DNA of 64,000 bases from Syncephalastrum monosporum B8922 (GCA_000697355.1 JNEN01000660.1:1-64000); one strand, 5' to 3'; counted from the stretch's first letter, positions 43,477 to 56,394 are shown. Notes: a model not told the origin generated them from the sequence alone. A program made the numbers and translations.

Positions 43477-45594
43477 TTACACGCGGGCACGCAGCTTGGC
43501 GGCCGCATCGGGGAACTCGCTTGCAAATCTAATTTGAGTCTTGGTAGCCTCGACATAGGAGATGGCGTGCTCCAGCTCAGGCTGTGTCCGCGCCAGGTCG
43601 ATCGCGGTCTCGTAGTACTTGAGCGCCTCTTCTGCCCGTCCCAGCTCAAGCAGAATCTGAGCCAGCGATGCCACAGCAGCATCACATGCCGGGTCGACTA
43701 TATGTATATATATATATCCACCCTTAGTTTCCATTGTCCCCTTTTCTGCTGTTCTCTTGGTCTTGTCTACTTACACTCCAGGGCCTTCTTGCACAGCGCA
43801 ATGGCCTCGTTGGCATCCCCCATCGCCTGATACATGAGCATCGCTTTGTTGATATACGGAAGTGGGTTCTTGGGATCCAACTCAATGGCCTTGCCGAACG
43901 CCTCGATAGCTTCCTGCACCTTTTGCTGGTCGACGAGAAGCTCACCATAGTAGTTCTGGACATCGGCGGATTCGGGGAAACGCTTCAGCGTGTTGTTAAA
44001 GGTGGACATGGCGGACGAGATCGAGCCGAGCTTGTACTGCACAACGCCGAGCTGAATGTGAGCAAACACAAAGGAGTCGTCGAGCTTCAGACTCTCCGTG
44101 TAGTCCTTGGCAGCCGCATCGAATTGGCCGCTAATGTAGTTGACCTGACCGCGGTGGTAGTAGACGTCGGGTTCAGCTGGGTTGATCGCAATGGCATCGT
44201 CAAACTGCTTGAAAGCAGACGCAATGTTGCCTTTTTCGTTTGTGTAAAGAAGATGAATACAACCTCTCCAAGCTACACGAGACCTTCCAACCCGATGACA
44301 TACCTTGCTCCATGTAGAGACTCGAACGCTTAATGTAGCTCTGGACATACTTGGGGTCCAGTTCAATGGACTTGTCGAGGCACTCCATCGCAGCGGTGTT
44401 GTCGCCCTTCAAGAAATGGAAGGTACCGAGCAAGTTGAGTGCGTAGGCGTGGTAGGGGCGCGAGCACTGAAGCTCGATCGCCTTCTCGCAGAGTTCGAGC
44501 GCCTGGTCAAACTGCTTGGCCTCGAGGGCGCGGTACGCCTGGGCAAACATGGCATCGCCGTTCACGGCGTTCTCCTCGGGCAAGTCGATCTTGAGGGGTC
44601 GGAACGAGTCAAAGTAGGCATTCACAAAGGTAGACGACGGCAGACGCGGCTTCTTGGTCTTCATCATCTCGTGGGACCGGGCCGAGGCCACCTGCTTCAG
44701 GAGACGCTCCATCGACTGGGCCGCGTTCTCGTTCTTGAAACCGTCGAGAATGCAGACACAGGTGTAATCTAGACTCATGTGTCAGCACCAATGGGACACA
44801 AAAAGGACATGGAATTTTTTTTCTTTTCTTTTCTTTTTTTTTTTTTTTCTTTACCATAGAGAGCATCCGTGAAGTTGCTCAATTTCTCGTGGGCGGCCGC
44901 GCGTCTGTTCATGGCCTTGACGTAGACGGGGTCCAGCTTGAGCGCAGCGTTGCAGTTCTCGATGACTTCGGCCTGCTTGCCGAGGTTGGCAAAGCAAGCA
45001 GCGCGGTTGGCGTAAAAGATGGCATCGGGTTTGAAAAGAATGGCCTGCGAGTAGAGTCGGATCGCGTCTTCGTACTTTTTGCTCGTGAACAGCGAGTTGC
45101 CCTTGGCCTTGAGGGCCTGCGCTGCCTCGGCGCGTTTCTATAGCCAACGCCATGTGTGAGCAGGAGGACCCATAAATACAGTCGTATTCATGGTCATTAC
45201 CTCGGGCGAGAGAGCAGCAATAGCCTCCTCGGTCATGGTCTCGTATTCGTCGGCCTGCGGAGCAGCCGCAGGAGCAGCTTCCTGCTTGGCTTCCTTCTTG
45301 GCTGGAGTAAGGGAATGCGAGCATACATGAGTCAATGGCGTGCATTCAGAGGAGAATGGTGTGAGGGTCATTACCGTCGGAGGACTTCTTGGAGGCAGGC
45401 TTGGCCTCGCGCGACGCAGGGGGCTGCTTCTTTGTCTTCTTCGACGACGACGACGACGAAAGGTAGTAAGCGCCTGCACCAGCCGCGACGACACCGGCCG
45501 TCAAGGCTGCGTAGAACTTCCAGTCCTTGTCCTCAAGGAGCTTCTTCATGCGCTCGGACGCAGACGAGGAGGCCTGTTGCTGTTGGGAGCTCAT
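43477..45594 (-). CDS. TOM70: Mitochondrial import receptor Tom70
   Basis: Outer-membrane receptor for hydrophobic preproteins such as carriers, docking Hsp70/Hsp90. Six exons fit exactly: 45594-45375, 45301-45201, 45137-44855, 44768-44304, 44230-43775 and 43697-43477, giving 581 aa. A short N-terminal segment (AALTAGVVAAGAGAYYL) is the membrane anchor. A Ser/Lys/Ala-rich linker follows, then about ten TPR units: the clamp domain begins KAKGNSLFTSKKYEDAIRLY, and the core region includes FLKGDNTAAMECLDKSIELD. Order and length match fungal Tom70 (about 617 aa in yeast). It is head-to-head with RPN5, 207 bp between the start codons. Confidence 0.95.
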
Positions 45595-45801
45595 TAAGAA
45601 TAGAGAGTGTCGTTATAAGCGAGAAATAAAAAAAAAAAGGGAAAACTAGTAAAGAATGGATTTGGCACGGTGACTCGCTTTCGCCCATGACGTTTCTGTC
45701 TGCGTCGAGTTTCCCAATGAGGGGGATGGAATTATTTAGCAGGTCCGCTTCTCTTCAACCACTGACGCGTAATTCTCCAACCTCACCTTTATTCAACGAC
45801 C

Positions 45802-47570
45802 ATGTCAGACGGAAAACTCGAGAAAATGGAAAAGGACTACAGTCCTCAGGTCGATGCCTTGCTGCCAGAGACGGACGAACTTGTCAAGGTACCCTTTGTT
45901 CTGCCATCGCTACCCATGCAGCCCTGGTGTCTCTCTTTTTTCTTTTTTCTTTTTTTTTTGTTGCCGATATTCATCCATGTGTATTGTGTATTCTATAGCA
46001 AGGCAAGCTGCCTCAGGCCCTGGAGAAGCTCGCTGCTCTGGAGAAGCAGGCCCGTAACGTGAGCATCTCTCTTCGTCATGCTCTTTTATAAAATACTCAC
46101 CTCTGTTTAGGCTGCCGACAATGCATCCACCGGTCGCATCCTTGTTCAGATCGTCAAACTGTGTCGCCAGGTGGAGGACTGGAAACTCCTGAATGAGCAA
46201 ATTGTCCTTCTCTCCAAGAAGCATGGTCAACTCAAAGCCGTAAGTTCCACTCATACGTGACCCGTCTGCTTTTGTATCGCTGACGCCCTTGCGCAGGCGA
46301 CGACGAAGATGGTTCAGGAAGCCTTCTCTTACTTGGATACGACACCCAACATGGAGACCAAACTCGAGCTGATTGACACGCTTCGCACGGTGACCGAGGG
46401 CAAAATCTACGTCGAAGTCGAACGGGCACGCGTCACCCGCATTCTGGCCCAAATCAAGGAAGACGAGGGCAAGATCAACGAGGCCGCCGATATTCTTCAG
46501 GAGCTCCAGGTCGAGACGTTTGGCTCGATGGAGAAGCGAGAGAAGACGGACTTTATCCTCGAGCAGATGCGCCTCTGTCTGGCCAAGCACGATTACATCC
46601 GGACCCAGATCATTTCCAAGAAGATCAATACCCGCTTCTTCCAAGAAAAGGAAAATGAGGTAAATCCCACAAAAGAAGAGGAGCGTCCTTGGGTTTCCTG
46701 ATCACCTTTTTTTGTTTTCTTCTTTTTCTCTCTTTTATAGGACCTCAAGCTGCGATTCTATCAGCTCATGATCCAACACGCCCTCCACGAGGAACAGTAC
46801 ATGAACGTCCACAAATACTACAAACAGATTTACGATTCCGAGTCCATACAGCAGGATGAGTCCAAGTGGAAGGACGCCTTGCAGCACTGCGTGCTTTTCA
46901 TTGTCCTTGCCATGTATGACAATGAGCAGTCCGACTTGCTTCACCGTATTTACGAGGATGAGCATCTGGCCAAGATCCCCCTGTACCAGTACGTACAAAC
47001 ACAGAAACAAAAGAAACGGTATTGTGGCATTATGGCATGACACTGAACGCACTGGATATAGGGAACTTGTCAAGAACTTTGTGACCGCCGAATTGATGCG
47101 CTGGCCCACGATTGAACAAATCTATGGCGAGACGTTGGGTCAGACCGACGTCTTCCTCAAATCGTCAGAGGAGGGACAGAAGCGGTGGAAGGAGCTGCAT
47201 CACCGTGTGATTGAACACAATATTCGCGTGGTTGCGAAATACTATACTCGTGTAACCACGAAGCGCTTAATGCAGCTTCTTGATTTGAATGAGCGGGTAA
47301 GTTGGAAAAAAAAAAAGAAGCAGGGAAAAGCGTGCTCATGCCATGGATCAGGATACCGAGGAGTTCTTGTCCAAGTTGGTGGTTTCCAAGACGATCTATG
47401 CACGCGTAGACCGGCCAGCAGGTGTCGTGTCCTTCCAGGTCAAGAAGGACGCCAACCAGGTCCTGAACGATTGGTCGAGCGACATCAACTCGCTTTTGAA
47501 CCTGGTGGAGAAGACATGCCATTTGATATCCAAGGAGGAGATGGTCCATAGCATAGCCAAAGCCATCTAA
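45802..47570 (+). CDS. RPN5: 26S proteasome regulatory subunit Rpn5 (PSMD12)
   Basis: PCI-domain subunit of the 19S lid. Seven exons fit: 45802-45888, 45999-46058, 46111-46239, 46297-46659, 46741-46988, 47062-47296 and 47352-47570, giving 446 aa, almost the length of yeast Rpn5 (445). Family blocks include [55 protein letters not shown] and the PCI end [20 protein letters not shown]. No Rpn4-type PACE box (GGTGGCAAA) was seen in the 207-bp promoter shared with TOM70. That fits the absence of the yeast-type Rpn4 circuit in many fungi. Confidence 0.95.
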
Positions 47571-48008
47571 AACAACAATGCATTCTGTTTCCTTTTCTCT
47601 TCTCTTCTTTTCTCTCCTTCCTTCTACATAAAGTATAAAGTAGCGCGTCCATTCATCTCAAAGGGGTCCATAGCTGACCATCGAGGATAAGAAGAAACGA
47701 TCGCGTCTGTGAAGGCTTTCAGGGACGCATTCTTGGATTGTGGGGTGTGCAAGTCACTGCCCATTTACTGATATGCTCACTCGTGTGCTATGGCTGTCAT
47801 CCCAGCCATTGCCATAGTTTAAGATGAGAGAGGAACAGTCCAGTAGCATCATAAAAGTCCAATGTACAATACGTTGGATATCAGCCCCATAGAGAAAGAG
47901 AGCGAGAGAGCGAGAGAGCGAGAAAGAGAGCGCCCCTTTTTAGCTTAGCCACAAATTCGCGTAGCAAAAGGGCGCGACGTTAAACTTGGTTCCGTTTCGT
48001 CCTCAGAC
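47571..48008. other. Intergenic with GAGAGAGC repeat
   Basis: Between RPN5 and the LSH gene. It contains a (GAGAGAGC)n-like tract at about 47891-47932 about 80 bp upstream of the LSH start codon. A TCTTTTCTC-rich stretch follows the RPN5 stop. Nothing coding was recognised. Confidence 0.55.
47891..47932. repeat. GAGAGAGC purine microsatellite
   Basis: Imperfect tandem copies of an 8-bp GAGAGAGC/GAGAAAGAGAGC unit upstream of the LSH-type gene. Confidence 0.85.
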
Positions 48009-50651
48009 ATGTCAAACGAGAATGAGCAGCAGGCGATAAGCGCAGAGGTAAAGCCAATCAGCCATAGACGATCAACGGGATCTCACGCCGATCAGGCTTC
48101 TACGGAGACGACTCCCCACGACGAAGGCGTCACCCAGGCCATGATTGAGGAGGAGCAGAAACTGGCCGAGGCTACGCAGCACGAAGAGGACAAGCGAATG
48201 CAGGAAGAGGCACGTTTGAAAATGGACGACTGGCATGGCACTTGGCACATGGCACATGGCACATAGCCCATAGCCATAGTCATAGTCATACCCGCCCCCT
48301 ACGAATACGCATTCTCATACTGATACGTATATCATGCAGGCTGAGGTAGAGTTTGACACGACCGTAAAAGAGCAGCGTATGAAGCGTCTGCACTTCTTGC
48401 TGGAGAAGTCGGGCGCCTATGCCACCATCCTGGGACGCAAGCTCGCCAAGCAGCAAGAGGAGGCGCGTGAAAAGGGCGAGAAGGAGGAGAAAGGAAAAGA
48501 GAAGGAAAAAGAAAAACCGGCCAAGCCGAGCACGCGCACCACGACCAAGCGCAAGCGAAAGACAAACGACTCTGAATATCAACTCGACGAGTACCTCAAC
48601 GAGGAGGACGTCAAACGACGGAAGCAGGAAACCACGGTGGCTCAGGCCATTCAGGACGAAAATAAGCAGCAAAAGCAGGCGAACGACACTACCACGACGA
48701 AGCCAAGCATCTCGGCTCGCCAGCCGGCCCTCATCACAGGCGGCGTGCTGCGCGACTATCAGCTTGCGGGTGTCGAATGGCTCATTAGCTTATGGGAGAA
48801 CGGTCTGAACGGCATTCTTGCGGACGAAATGGGTCTGGGCAAGGTAATACAGAGGGAAACAAAGCGTAGACATCGTCCATCCAGGCTCACCTCAGACCGT
48901 GATAGACCTTACAAACGATTGGCTTTATCGCCCACTTGAAAGCCATGAAGGTCTCTGGACCGTACCTGATCGTGACGCCCTTGTCCACGTTGGCCAACTG
49001 GGTCAACGAGTTCAAGCGCTTTGCGCCCTCGATCAATGTCCTGCTCTACCACGGCAGCAAGGAAGAACGCCAGCACATGGTGAACCGCAAGATGCCCAAG
49101 AAGAAAGAGACCACGCCCGATTTCCCCATCATTGTCACTAGCTACGAGATTGTCATGAACGACCGCAAGTTTCTGCAGCGCTACAACTGGAAGTACATTG
49201 TCGTCGACGAGGGCCACCGCATCAAGAACCTGAACTGCAAGCTGATCAAGGAACTCAAGTCGTATGCAAGTGCCAACCGTTTGCTGTTGACCGGCACGCC
49301 GCTGCAAAACAACCTGGCTGAGCTGTGGAGTTTGCTCAACTTTCTGCTGCCCGATATCTTTGACGACCTCGACATGTTCCAGTCCTGGTTTGACTTTTCC
49401 GACATCCACCAAAAGAGTGGCCAGGACCGCATCATCAAGGAAGAAGAGGAGGACCGGATCATCAGCAGTCTGCACACCATTCTGAAGCCGTTCCTGCTGC
49501 GGCGGCTCAAGTCGGACGTCGAGCACTCCTTGCCCAAGAAGAAGGAATACCTCTTGTCGTGCCCACTCACCGTCGCGCAAAAGAGCCTATACGACGCGAT
49601 TCTCAAGCGCGACGTGCGCGACTATCTCATCAAGCGCAAGGCGGGTGATGTCCAAGACGAGCCGGTGGCGAAGAAGGCCGTGAGCTACAAGGAAGTGTCG
49701 GACCGACAGTATTTCAAGGAGCTCGAGCAACAAAAGGAGGAGGTGGAGAACAAGACGCCCCACCAAGACAAACGGACCGCCGCCATCAAGCAGGTCAACG
49801 GGCTGCATCTCCAGAACCTGGTGATGCAGCTGCGCAAGGTGTGCAACCACCCGTTCCTGTTTGACTGGCCCTTGGATCCCGCGACGAACGCGCCGGTCAT
49901 GAACGACCAGCTCGTGGCCCAGTCGGGCAAGGTGATGGTGCTCGATCGGCTCCTGACGGAACTGTTTGCACGCGGGCACAAGGTGCTCGTGTTCTCCCAG
50001 ATGACCAAGATGCTGGATATCCTAGAGGACTGGGCGATCGAACTCAAGGGGTGGCCGATCTGCCGCCTGGACGGCAGCGTGTCGCAGGAGGTGCGGCGGC
50101 AGCAAATCGAAGAATTCAACGACCCAACGAGCGACAAGAAGCTGTTTCTGCTGTCGACGCGTGCAGGTGGCCTCGGTATCAATCTCACCGCAGCCGATAC
50201 CGTCGTCTTGTTTGACAGTGACTGGAACCCTCAGATGGACCTGCAGGCCCAGGACCGCGTGCACCGTATCGGGCAGACCAAGCCCGTGCTTATCTATCGT
50301 TTCGTGGCGGCCAACACGGTGGAGGCCAAGATGCTGGACCGCGCCACCGCCAAGCGGCGTCTCGAGAAGCTCGTGATCCACAAGGGCAAGTTCAAGACCC
50401 CGATCGGCAGCCAACGGGACCAGGAGAACACGGTGCGTGAGCTCGCTGAAATCCTGGCTTCCGAGGACGGCGAGCAGGTCCAGATTGTCTCCGAGGGCGG
50501 CCAGGCCATCTCGGACGACGACCTCGAGAAGCTCTTGGATCGAAGCGAAGCTGTATTTGAGGGACGCAACGCAGGTGGCGGCTTCCGTGAGATTGACACG
50601 TCGACCGAATACCGCGATCAAAAGAATGAGATCCTCGCGACACGTGCCTAA
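48009..50651 (+). CDS. LSH/HELLS (Ddm1/Irc5)-type Snf2 chromatin remodeller
   Basis: Snf2-family ATPase that slides nucleosomes; homologues support DNA methylation (HELLS, Ddm1) or recombination control (Irc5). The model 48009-48047, 48096-48209, 48340-48843, 48906-50651 gives 800 aa in frame. The third intron starts at a possible GC donor (GAG|GCACGT at 48210); GT donors nearby break the frame. Motif I is [14 protein letters not shown] across the last intron, motif [11 protein letters not shown], then [20 protein letters not shown]. The helicase C part holds [31 protein letters not shown] and [12 protein letters not shown]. The acidic, Lys-rich N-terminus is poorly conserved. It is not CHD or Iswi, since chromo, HAND and SANT domains are missing. 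Confidence 0.88.
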
Positions 50652-50768
50652 TAATAATAGCCCGTCGTCGCCCACATCGTAGGACCGATCCTTGAAAGAA
50701 AGTTGTGCAGCCTACTCTATATTTTTTTTTTCCCCTTTTTTTTTTTTTTTCTTTATTGCAATGATGAA

Positions 50769-51783
50769 TTAAAATAAACCAAGACGAGTCTTTTTTTCGC
50801 GCATGCCTGGGAGAAGATGGTTGCCGAGCAGCGTGTAAAAGTCTGCGCGGACGGCGTCGTTGGAGAAAATGTCAAAGCGTTTGGCATTGCGTTCGGTATC
50901 GACGACGACGAGTTCGAGTTTGTCCAGCTTGAGGTGCCCTTGCTCGACCAGGGCCAGGATGCGGTTGGGCGTGCCGACGCCGACATGGACAGGCGTCCGT
51001 TCCAGAAACTCAATCTGCTCTTCCATTTTGAAGTGCTTTGCAAACAGCTTTGCTACCTTGCTCTTGTCCGTCAATGGCTTCAGTACTCTATGGATGGCAA
51101 TAGCAATACATACACACGTCAATAAGTCTATTCCTCTCTATGGGTTGGTAGAGTATTGATCTTACCTAGCCAGATCGGCCGCACGCATAGCCGCGTGGGT
51201 CAAGACCAGAGCAATCGGGCTTGCCTTGGCCGCGGGAGGTTTGCTCAGTTGCTTATGACTCGTCAGACCAAACTTGACATAGTTTGGCAGCGAGTTCAGC
51301 ATGTGTTCCTCGTCTACGAACTTGGCATTGTCGAGAATCTGCTCGACCGGCACCGCCTGCTCTTCCTGCTCGATCGTCGAGAGTTTCAGCGCGGACCGCT
51401 GCCGATCGTGAATGTAATCCACTTGGGTCTCGATCGATTCTTTAAAGATAGCATTCACGTGGCTGAACGGGTCCTCGCGGATGGCCTATCATTGCAAAGG
51501 AAAGCAAAGCAAAGCGAGGCAAAGCATGACGTGAGACGCGTGCACATGACAAGAAAAGGACCTGCAGCGTGGGGCTCACCTTCTTGCGTTTCTTGTTCTT
51601 GTTTTTCTGGGTCTTGGTGGCCGGTCGCTTCTCGCCTGCCTTCACGGCCGAGGTATCGCCCTCCGCTTTCTGTTCGTGTGCTTCTTCTTCTCCTTCTGCA
51701 TCGCTGGGCACGAGGTTCGTGTCCCATTCGAAATCATCCTCCAGCGCGTCGGCCGAGACAGCTTGCCCTTTCTTTTCGCCCAT
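50769..51783 (-). CDS. CMS1: Cms1 ribosome biogenesis protein
   Basis: Nucleolar protein of the 90S pre-ribosome/U3 pathway (CMSS1 in animals). Three exons fit: 51783-51580, 51485-51166 and 51087-50769, giving 280 aa. An acidic start (DALEDDFEWD) and a Lys-rich segment (NKNKKRKK) are followed by a degenerate helicase-like fold: SPIALVLTHAAMRAADLARV, TPVHVGVGTPNRILALVEQG and ELVVVDTERNAKRFDIF. The DEAD-type ATPase motifs are missing, as in known Cms1. The start at 51783 was chosen as the first ATG that gives the usual short N-terminus; an upstream in-frame ATG at 51849 would add 22 residues. It is convergent with the LSH gene. Confidence 0.88.
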
Positions 51784-52663
51784 AAATAAAGTGTACTTGC
51801 GAACAAAAATGTCAAAGTGGCTTGATTGTCCTGCATTTTGGTTCAGCATTTATTCCCAAAAAGGTAATTACCCCTTCCTACCACTGCAGCTTCGTTGATA
51901 CCGTAAACGCCCACTTTTGGATACTGTATCCATGATCCGCTTTACCTTCTACTCTAATAATAAACGTATAGCTCACTAACTTCGAGTGGATTCAATCCCT
52001 TCCCTTGAAAGAGATATAAAAGAGCATGTATAATAAACACATGCTTTCTACTTTGTATATGCCACCCCAACACCAGGAGAGGTTGCATTCGTTGCAGGTT
52101 CTACCAGTCATGGTAAAAAAACCAAGTGTATTAAAATAGTACAAAGTAGGCAAGTACAATGCGCTACGTACTTTGTAAGCAATAGCGGTCATAAGCTAGA
52201 GATAGGCCTTTTCATCGATCGTTTGTTTCCTTTCTATACGCTTGAAGTATGCAACTGCGTTAACCCAACGAAAATATAGTACAGTACATTATCGTGCGCT
52301 ACAAACGGTCTTCATCCGCATGCAAGACATGGCCCGGCTCTATGCATGTATGATTGGGTTAAGGTGATAAATGAGGCCAGGATGCGCGACCTCTGTTATC
52401 GCGTCAGTGCTTCCCAGTATAGTATAGAAGTATGAATTACCTACTCACAGTTATACGAATTCATTGTTCTGTGGTATAGCTAGCCTAGTCCTTAGACACC
52501 AAGTAAGGACACTACGGGTAGTTATTATGCTTGTAGGTAGTTTAACGATGGTAGCACAAGCCACTGTTGGTAGACTTAATGCAGGTAAGCGCGCTTTGGT
52601 AACGCGTACACGAAAGAGCCAGAAGCTGACTTTTTTTGCTCTTTCTCTCTCTCTCTTTCCGTC
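51784..52663. other. Intergenic with short inverted repeats
   Basis: This 880-bp gap has no recognisable gene. It contains a perfect 9-bp inverted repeat (TACAAAGTA near 52140, TACTTTGTA near 52172) with another copy near 52050, and TTAACCCAA near 52262 opposite TTGGGTTAA near 52356. These could be traces of a small palindromic element. A CTCTCT tract precedes the CBP80 start codon. Confidence 0.45.
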
Positions 52664-55600
52664 ATGAGCTACAACGAATCACGCGCCAACAATTATCGCC
52701 AACGCCGTGATTGTAAGTGCATTATGACCATTTCAGTCGTGCTTTTCACTGTCTGACCTCCTTGGACAAACAGACACGGACAATCGCCACCATCGCTCGT
52801 ACGGTAATCGTCCCTACAACCGAGGTCCGTATATACTGTCACCAGACACGCACACGCACACGCATACACACACAAACACTAGACTCACCCTTCCTGCAGA
52901 CGATCGCCGTAACAATCGACGTGGACCCCGTCGTCACCATTCTCCCGCCCGTGAAGACGACACCGAGGACATTGAGGTGCGCTTGCGCGGCCTGATCATC
53001 AAGATCGGAGACAAGGCATGTGTTATTGAATGCGTGTCTACTCTATGCTCATGTTATAAATAGATCTCGCCAGAACTGCAAGTGAATCTGAACAAAATGA
53101 AAAACATTCTGGAGAGTGATTATACAAAGTATCCTGAAGCAGTGCAGGCCACCCTGCGCGGATGGTAAGTCTGGTTTTCTGGGCAATTTTAGGTCGTTTA
53201 TATTAATATGCTGGGGGGGGGGTAGCATCACCGATTTGCCGGCCAAGGCGCCTGTGTATGGCACCCTGCTCGGTCTCCTCAACGTCTCGTCCCATGATTT
53301 GACCGCCAAACTCATCCAGGTCTTTAACGAGGATCTCACGCAAGCGGCTGCCGACGGTCAATGGTTCCGTCTGAAGCAGATTCTGCGTTTCTATGGCGAG
53401 CTTGTGAATGCCAATGTCATCATGCCCTCGACGTATTGTGATCTGCTGAACGATATTCTCTCCATCCTTGACGAGCCTGATGTTGCTCCCGTAAGCTATT
53501 GTTCACGTATAAGCACTTACCATCGTGCTCACATCCTGTTCTTCAGCGACGTGCCGATTGTGCCATCTTCATCATCCTCGCCACGCTTCCTTGGGTAAAG
53601 AATAGCAAAAAGCCAGCCATTGACTGGATCCAGTGGTGCTTACACTCCTAAAATAGAGTGGCAAGGAGCTCCAGGCCCGAAGCTCGACGGAGCTGACTCA
53701 GATCTTGAACAGAATCAATGTGTACATGGAATCGCGTGGCAAGCATGCCAACTTGGATATCATGAAGCAATATCGCTATGGCAAGCAGGTGTCTGATCAA
53801 GATGTGAGTATTAGGCACTCGCCTATCTAAACATGGGGTTACAAAAGGAGCTGACAGAACCATGCTATCTGCAGACACTTGCCCATCTTTGGCAATTCAT
53901 TCAAGATCTGCGCTTCAGAGACTGGGAGGTAAGTGCTTCACAGTGGACCGCCAGACTTACGGATGGGCCGACTAATCGCACCCGATAGAACAACCTGATT
54001 CCTTCCCTTCACAGCTGGTTTGATCGCGAGTTCAGTGGGGCACTTCAGGTACACCCGCACACGGACATGTCTTTTCATCCTGCTCACTACATATACACTT
54101 CTTCGTAGCACGACGTGCCTCGTCTGGAAATTGCCAAGCACACGGATGCATCAGAATACATTGCACCTCAGATTCCTTTCAAAATCCACGTAGACGAAGA
54201 GGGTGCGGTACGTTTAAACTAAGAAAAACGAAATCCAGAGTCACTCACGTACATGCAGACGCTGCCCAATGTGCCGAACCATGATAGCTTCGCCTACTTT
54301 GTCCTTCAAGACGTCATGACTGACACGCTCGACATCTTTGAGACCAACCGGAAAGAGTGCTCCAAGTACGTGCTGAGCATTGGCAACAACTTTGAGCAAG
54401 GTCTCTTTGTCCAACAGCGCAATGCGGAGGATGACGAGGACATGAACGACAGAGAGGGGTGGAATCTGTCGGATTTCATCATGGAGGTAAATACACAAAG
54501 AGAGAAAGAAAGAAGTGTTTCCAGGGAAAGTTTCTTACGGCCCTTTTTTTTTATATATTTTATTCAGGTTATTTTCGCCCAAATCCTCAAGTTGCCCTCG
54601 CCACCCTTCCGTCCTGTCTTTTACACATGCGTCTTGTCCGAGCTGTGTCGCGCCGACCAGTCACCCATCCCGCGTGCGCTCGGCCGCAGTGTCAAGATCC
54701 TGTTTGACCGGTTACAAGACATGGATGCCGAGTGTATGACCCGTCTCTGCTCGTGGTTTGCTCATCACTTGAGCAACTTCAGTTTTACGTGGGACTGGCA
54801 AGCATGGTAAGCGAGAATCTCGAAAGAAGGGTCCCTTTTTTTTTTTTTTTTTTTTACCGCTTTGGGCTCATATCTCCAAAACAGGGAAGGTGTCCTTGCG
54901 CTCGACCCGAAGCATCCACAAGTGTGCTTTGTCCGTGAAACCTTGGACAAGATGACACGACTAAGCTATTATGAGCGAATCAAAGAGTCGATTCCGCCCT
55001 CGTTCGCGCCCATTTTCCCCTCCGTGGAGCCTGCACCTGTGTTTGAGTATCAGGACCCCGCTCACCCGTCCCACCAGGCTGCTCAGGAAGTCGTTGCTGC
55101 GCTGCGGTCGAAACGTACCGTCGAGGACTTGCGCGCTACGCTCGACCGCATTGGCGAATCCGCGGGCGACGATAAGCAGGCCCAGGCTGATCTGGTGCAC
55201 AAGGTCTTTTTGCAATCGCTCTTGTTTGTTGGCAGCAAGAGTTTCTCGCATGCGTTGAACGTCGTCGAAAGGTGATAAAAAAATTTTTTTTGCCGTGTGA
55301 TGCATGTCATGATTCTAAATAATCTTGCTTGATAGATATCTCGAAGTTTTGCGATGGGTCAATCCGAATGCGGAGACCCGCACCCAAACCGTATCAATTG
55401 TCGCTTCCTTCTGGCAGCATAACACACAGGTAAATAACAAGCATTTGGAGAAATTGACCCGATGGGGAACCTCACACACAAATGCACCTAGTTCCTGAGT
55501 ATTATGGTCGATAAACTTTTGAATTACCGTGTCATTGACCCCACGTCAGTTGTGACATGGGCATTTGAGACCAATCAACTGGCGCATGTCGAGCGGTAAG

Positions 55601-56271
55601 GCTTATAGAAACAAATGTCTTTTTTTATTATGTATTACTGACATAGCCTTGCACAAATAGATCCTACATCTGGGAGATTCTGCGGAATACGCTCAACAAG
55701 GTTGTCGCCCGTGTGTCGCAGGTGCGAGCCAAGCTTCAGTCTTACGAAACAATGCACGCGGAGAATGAGGCCAAGCGATCCCAAGCGCCAATGACAGAAA
55801 GTAAGCCTTGCATGTGTCATTTTCGCGGAACGTTAATCATAAAAAAAAATTGGGAAATCAGTGGCACAAGCGGATGCCCAACAGGAGCAGGATACCATTC
55901 GCATTGCCGAGAACTCGCTCACGACCGTGACCCGCGAGCAAAAGGAGGTCTTCGTTGCCACCTATCAGAAATTTGTGCAAATTCTCCAATCTGCGATGCA
56001 AAATGTACCGGCTGACCAGACTGAGGCTGATTTATCATGGGATATCCGCTGGTTGCTTGGCTGGTTCCGAGAAATGCTTCGATCGGTAAATGCTCAAAAT
56101 AATTTTGCTTCTTGACGAGACAATGGCTAATTGTTTTCTCAAAAAATTTTGTAGTACTACAAAGAATGCAGTACATTTTCCACCACACTGGAGACGGTTG
56201 TGTTCACGCGGGATGTGGACAGTCGCATTGGCGCGCTCTTTGCGGATATCCATATTCTCCTCTCGCGCTAA
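52664..56271 (+). CDS. NCBP1: Nuclear cap-binding complex large subunit CBP80/NCBP1
   Basis: Large subunit of the nuclear cap-binding complex; it stabilises the small subunit CBP20 on the m7G cap and links capping to splicing and export. The gene has about 17 exons, among the most fragmented here. The first exons give an Arg/Tyr/Asn-rich tail (NESRANNYRQRRD). MIF4G domain 1 begins EDIEVRLRGLIIKIGDK and includes LRFYGELVNANVI. The middle reads LPNVPNHDSFAYFVLQDVM, then GRSVKILFDRLQDMD, WFAHHLSNFSFTWDWQAW and PSFAPIFPSVEPAPVFEY. The C-terminal MIF4G-like repeat ends DSRIGALFADIHILLSR. All of these are typical of NCBP1/Sto1. Several introns are near 50 nt, so individual borders may be off by a few codons. 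Confidence 0.9.
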
Positions 56272-56394
56272 GAAAAAAAGAGAAAAGAATAAAATATCCG
56301 GTAGCCAGGATAGCCAATCAGAAGGAGGGATGGGATCATGCGACACACCAAATCATTGGTAGAAAGGGCCACAGTAATAAAGACAGATGCCAGG

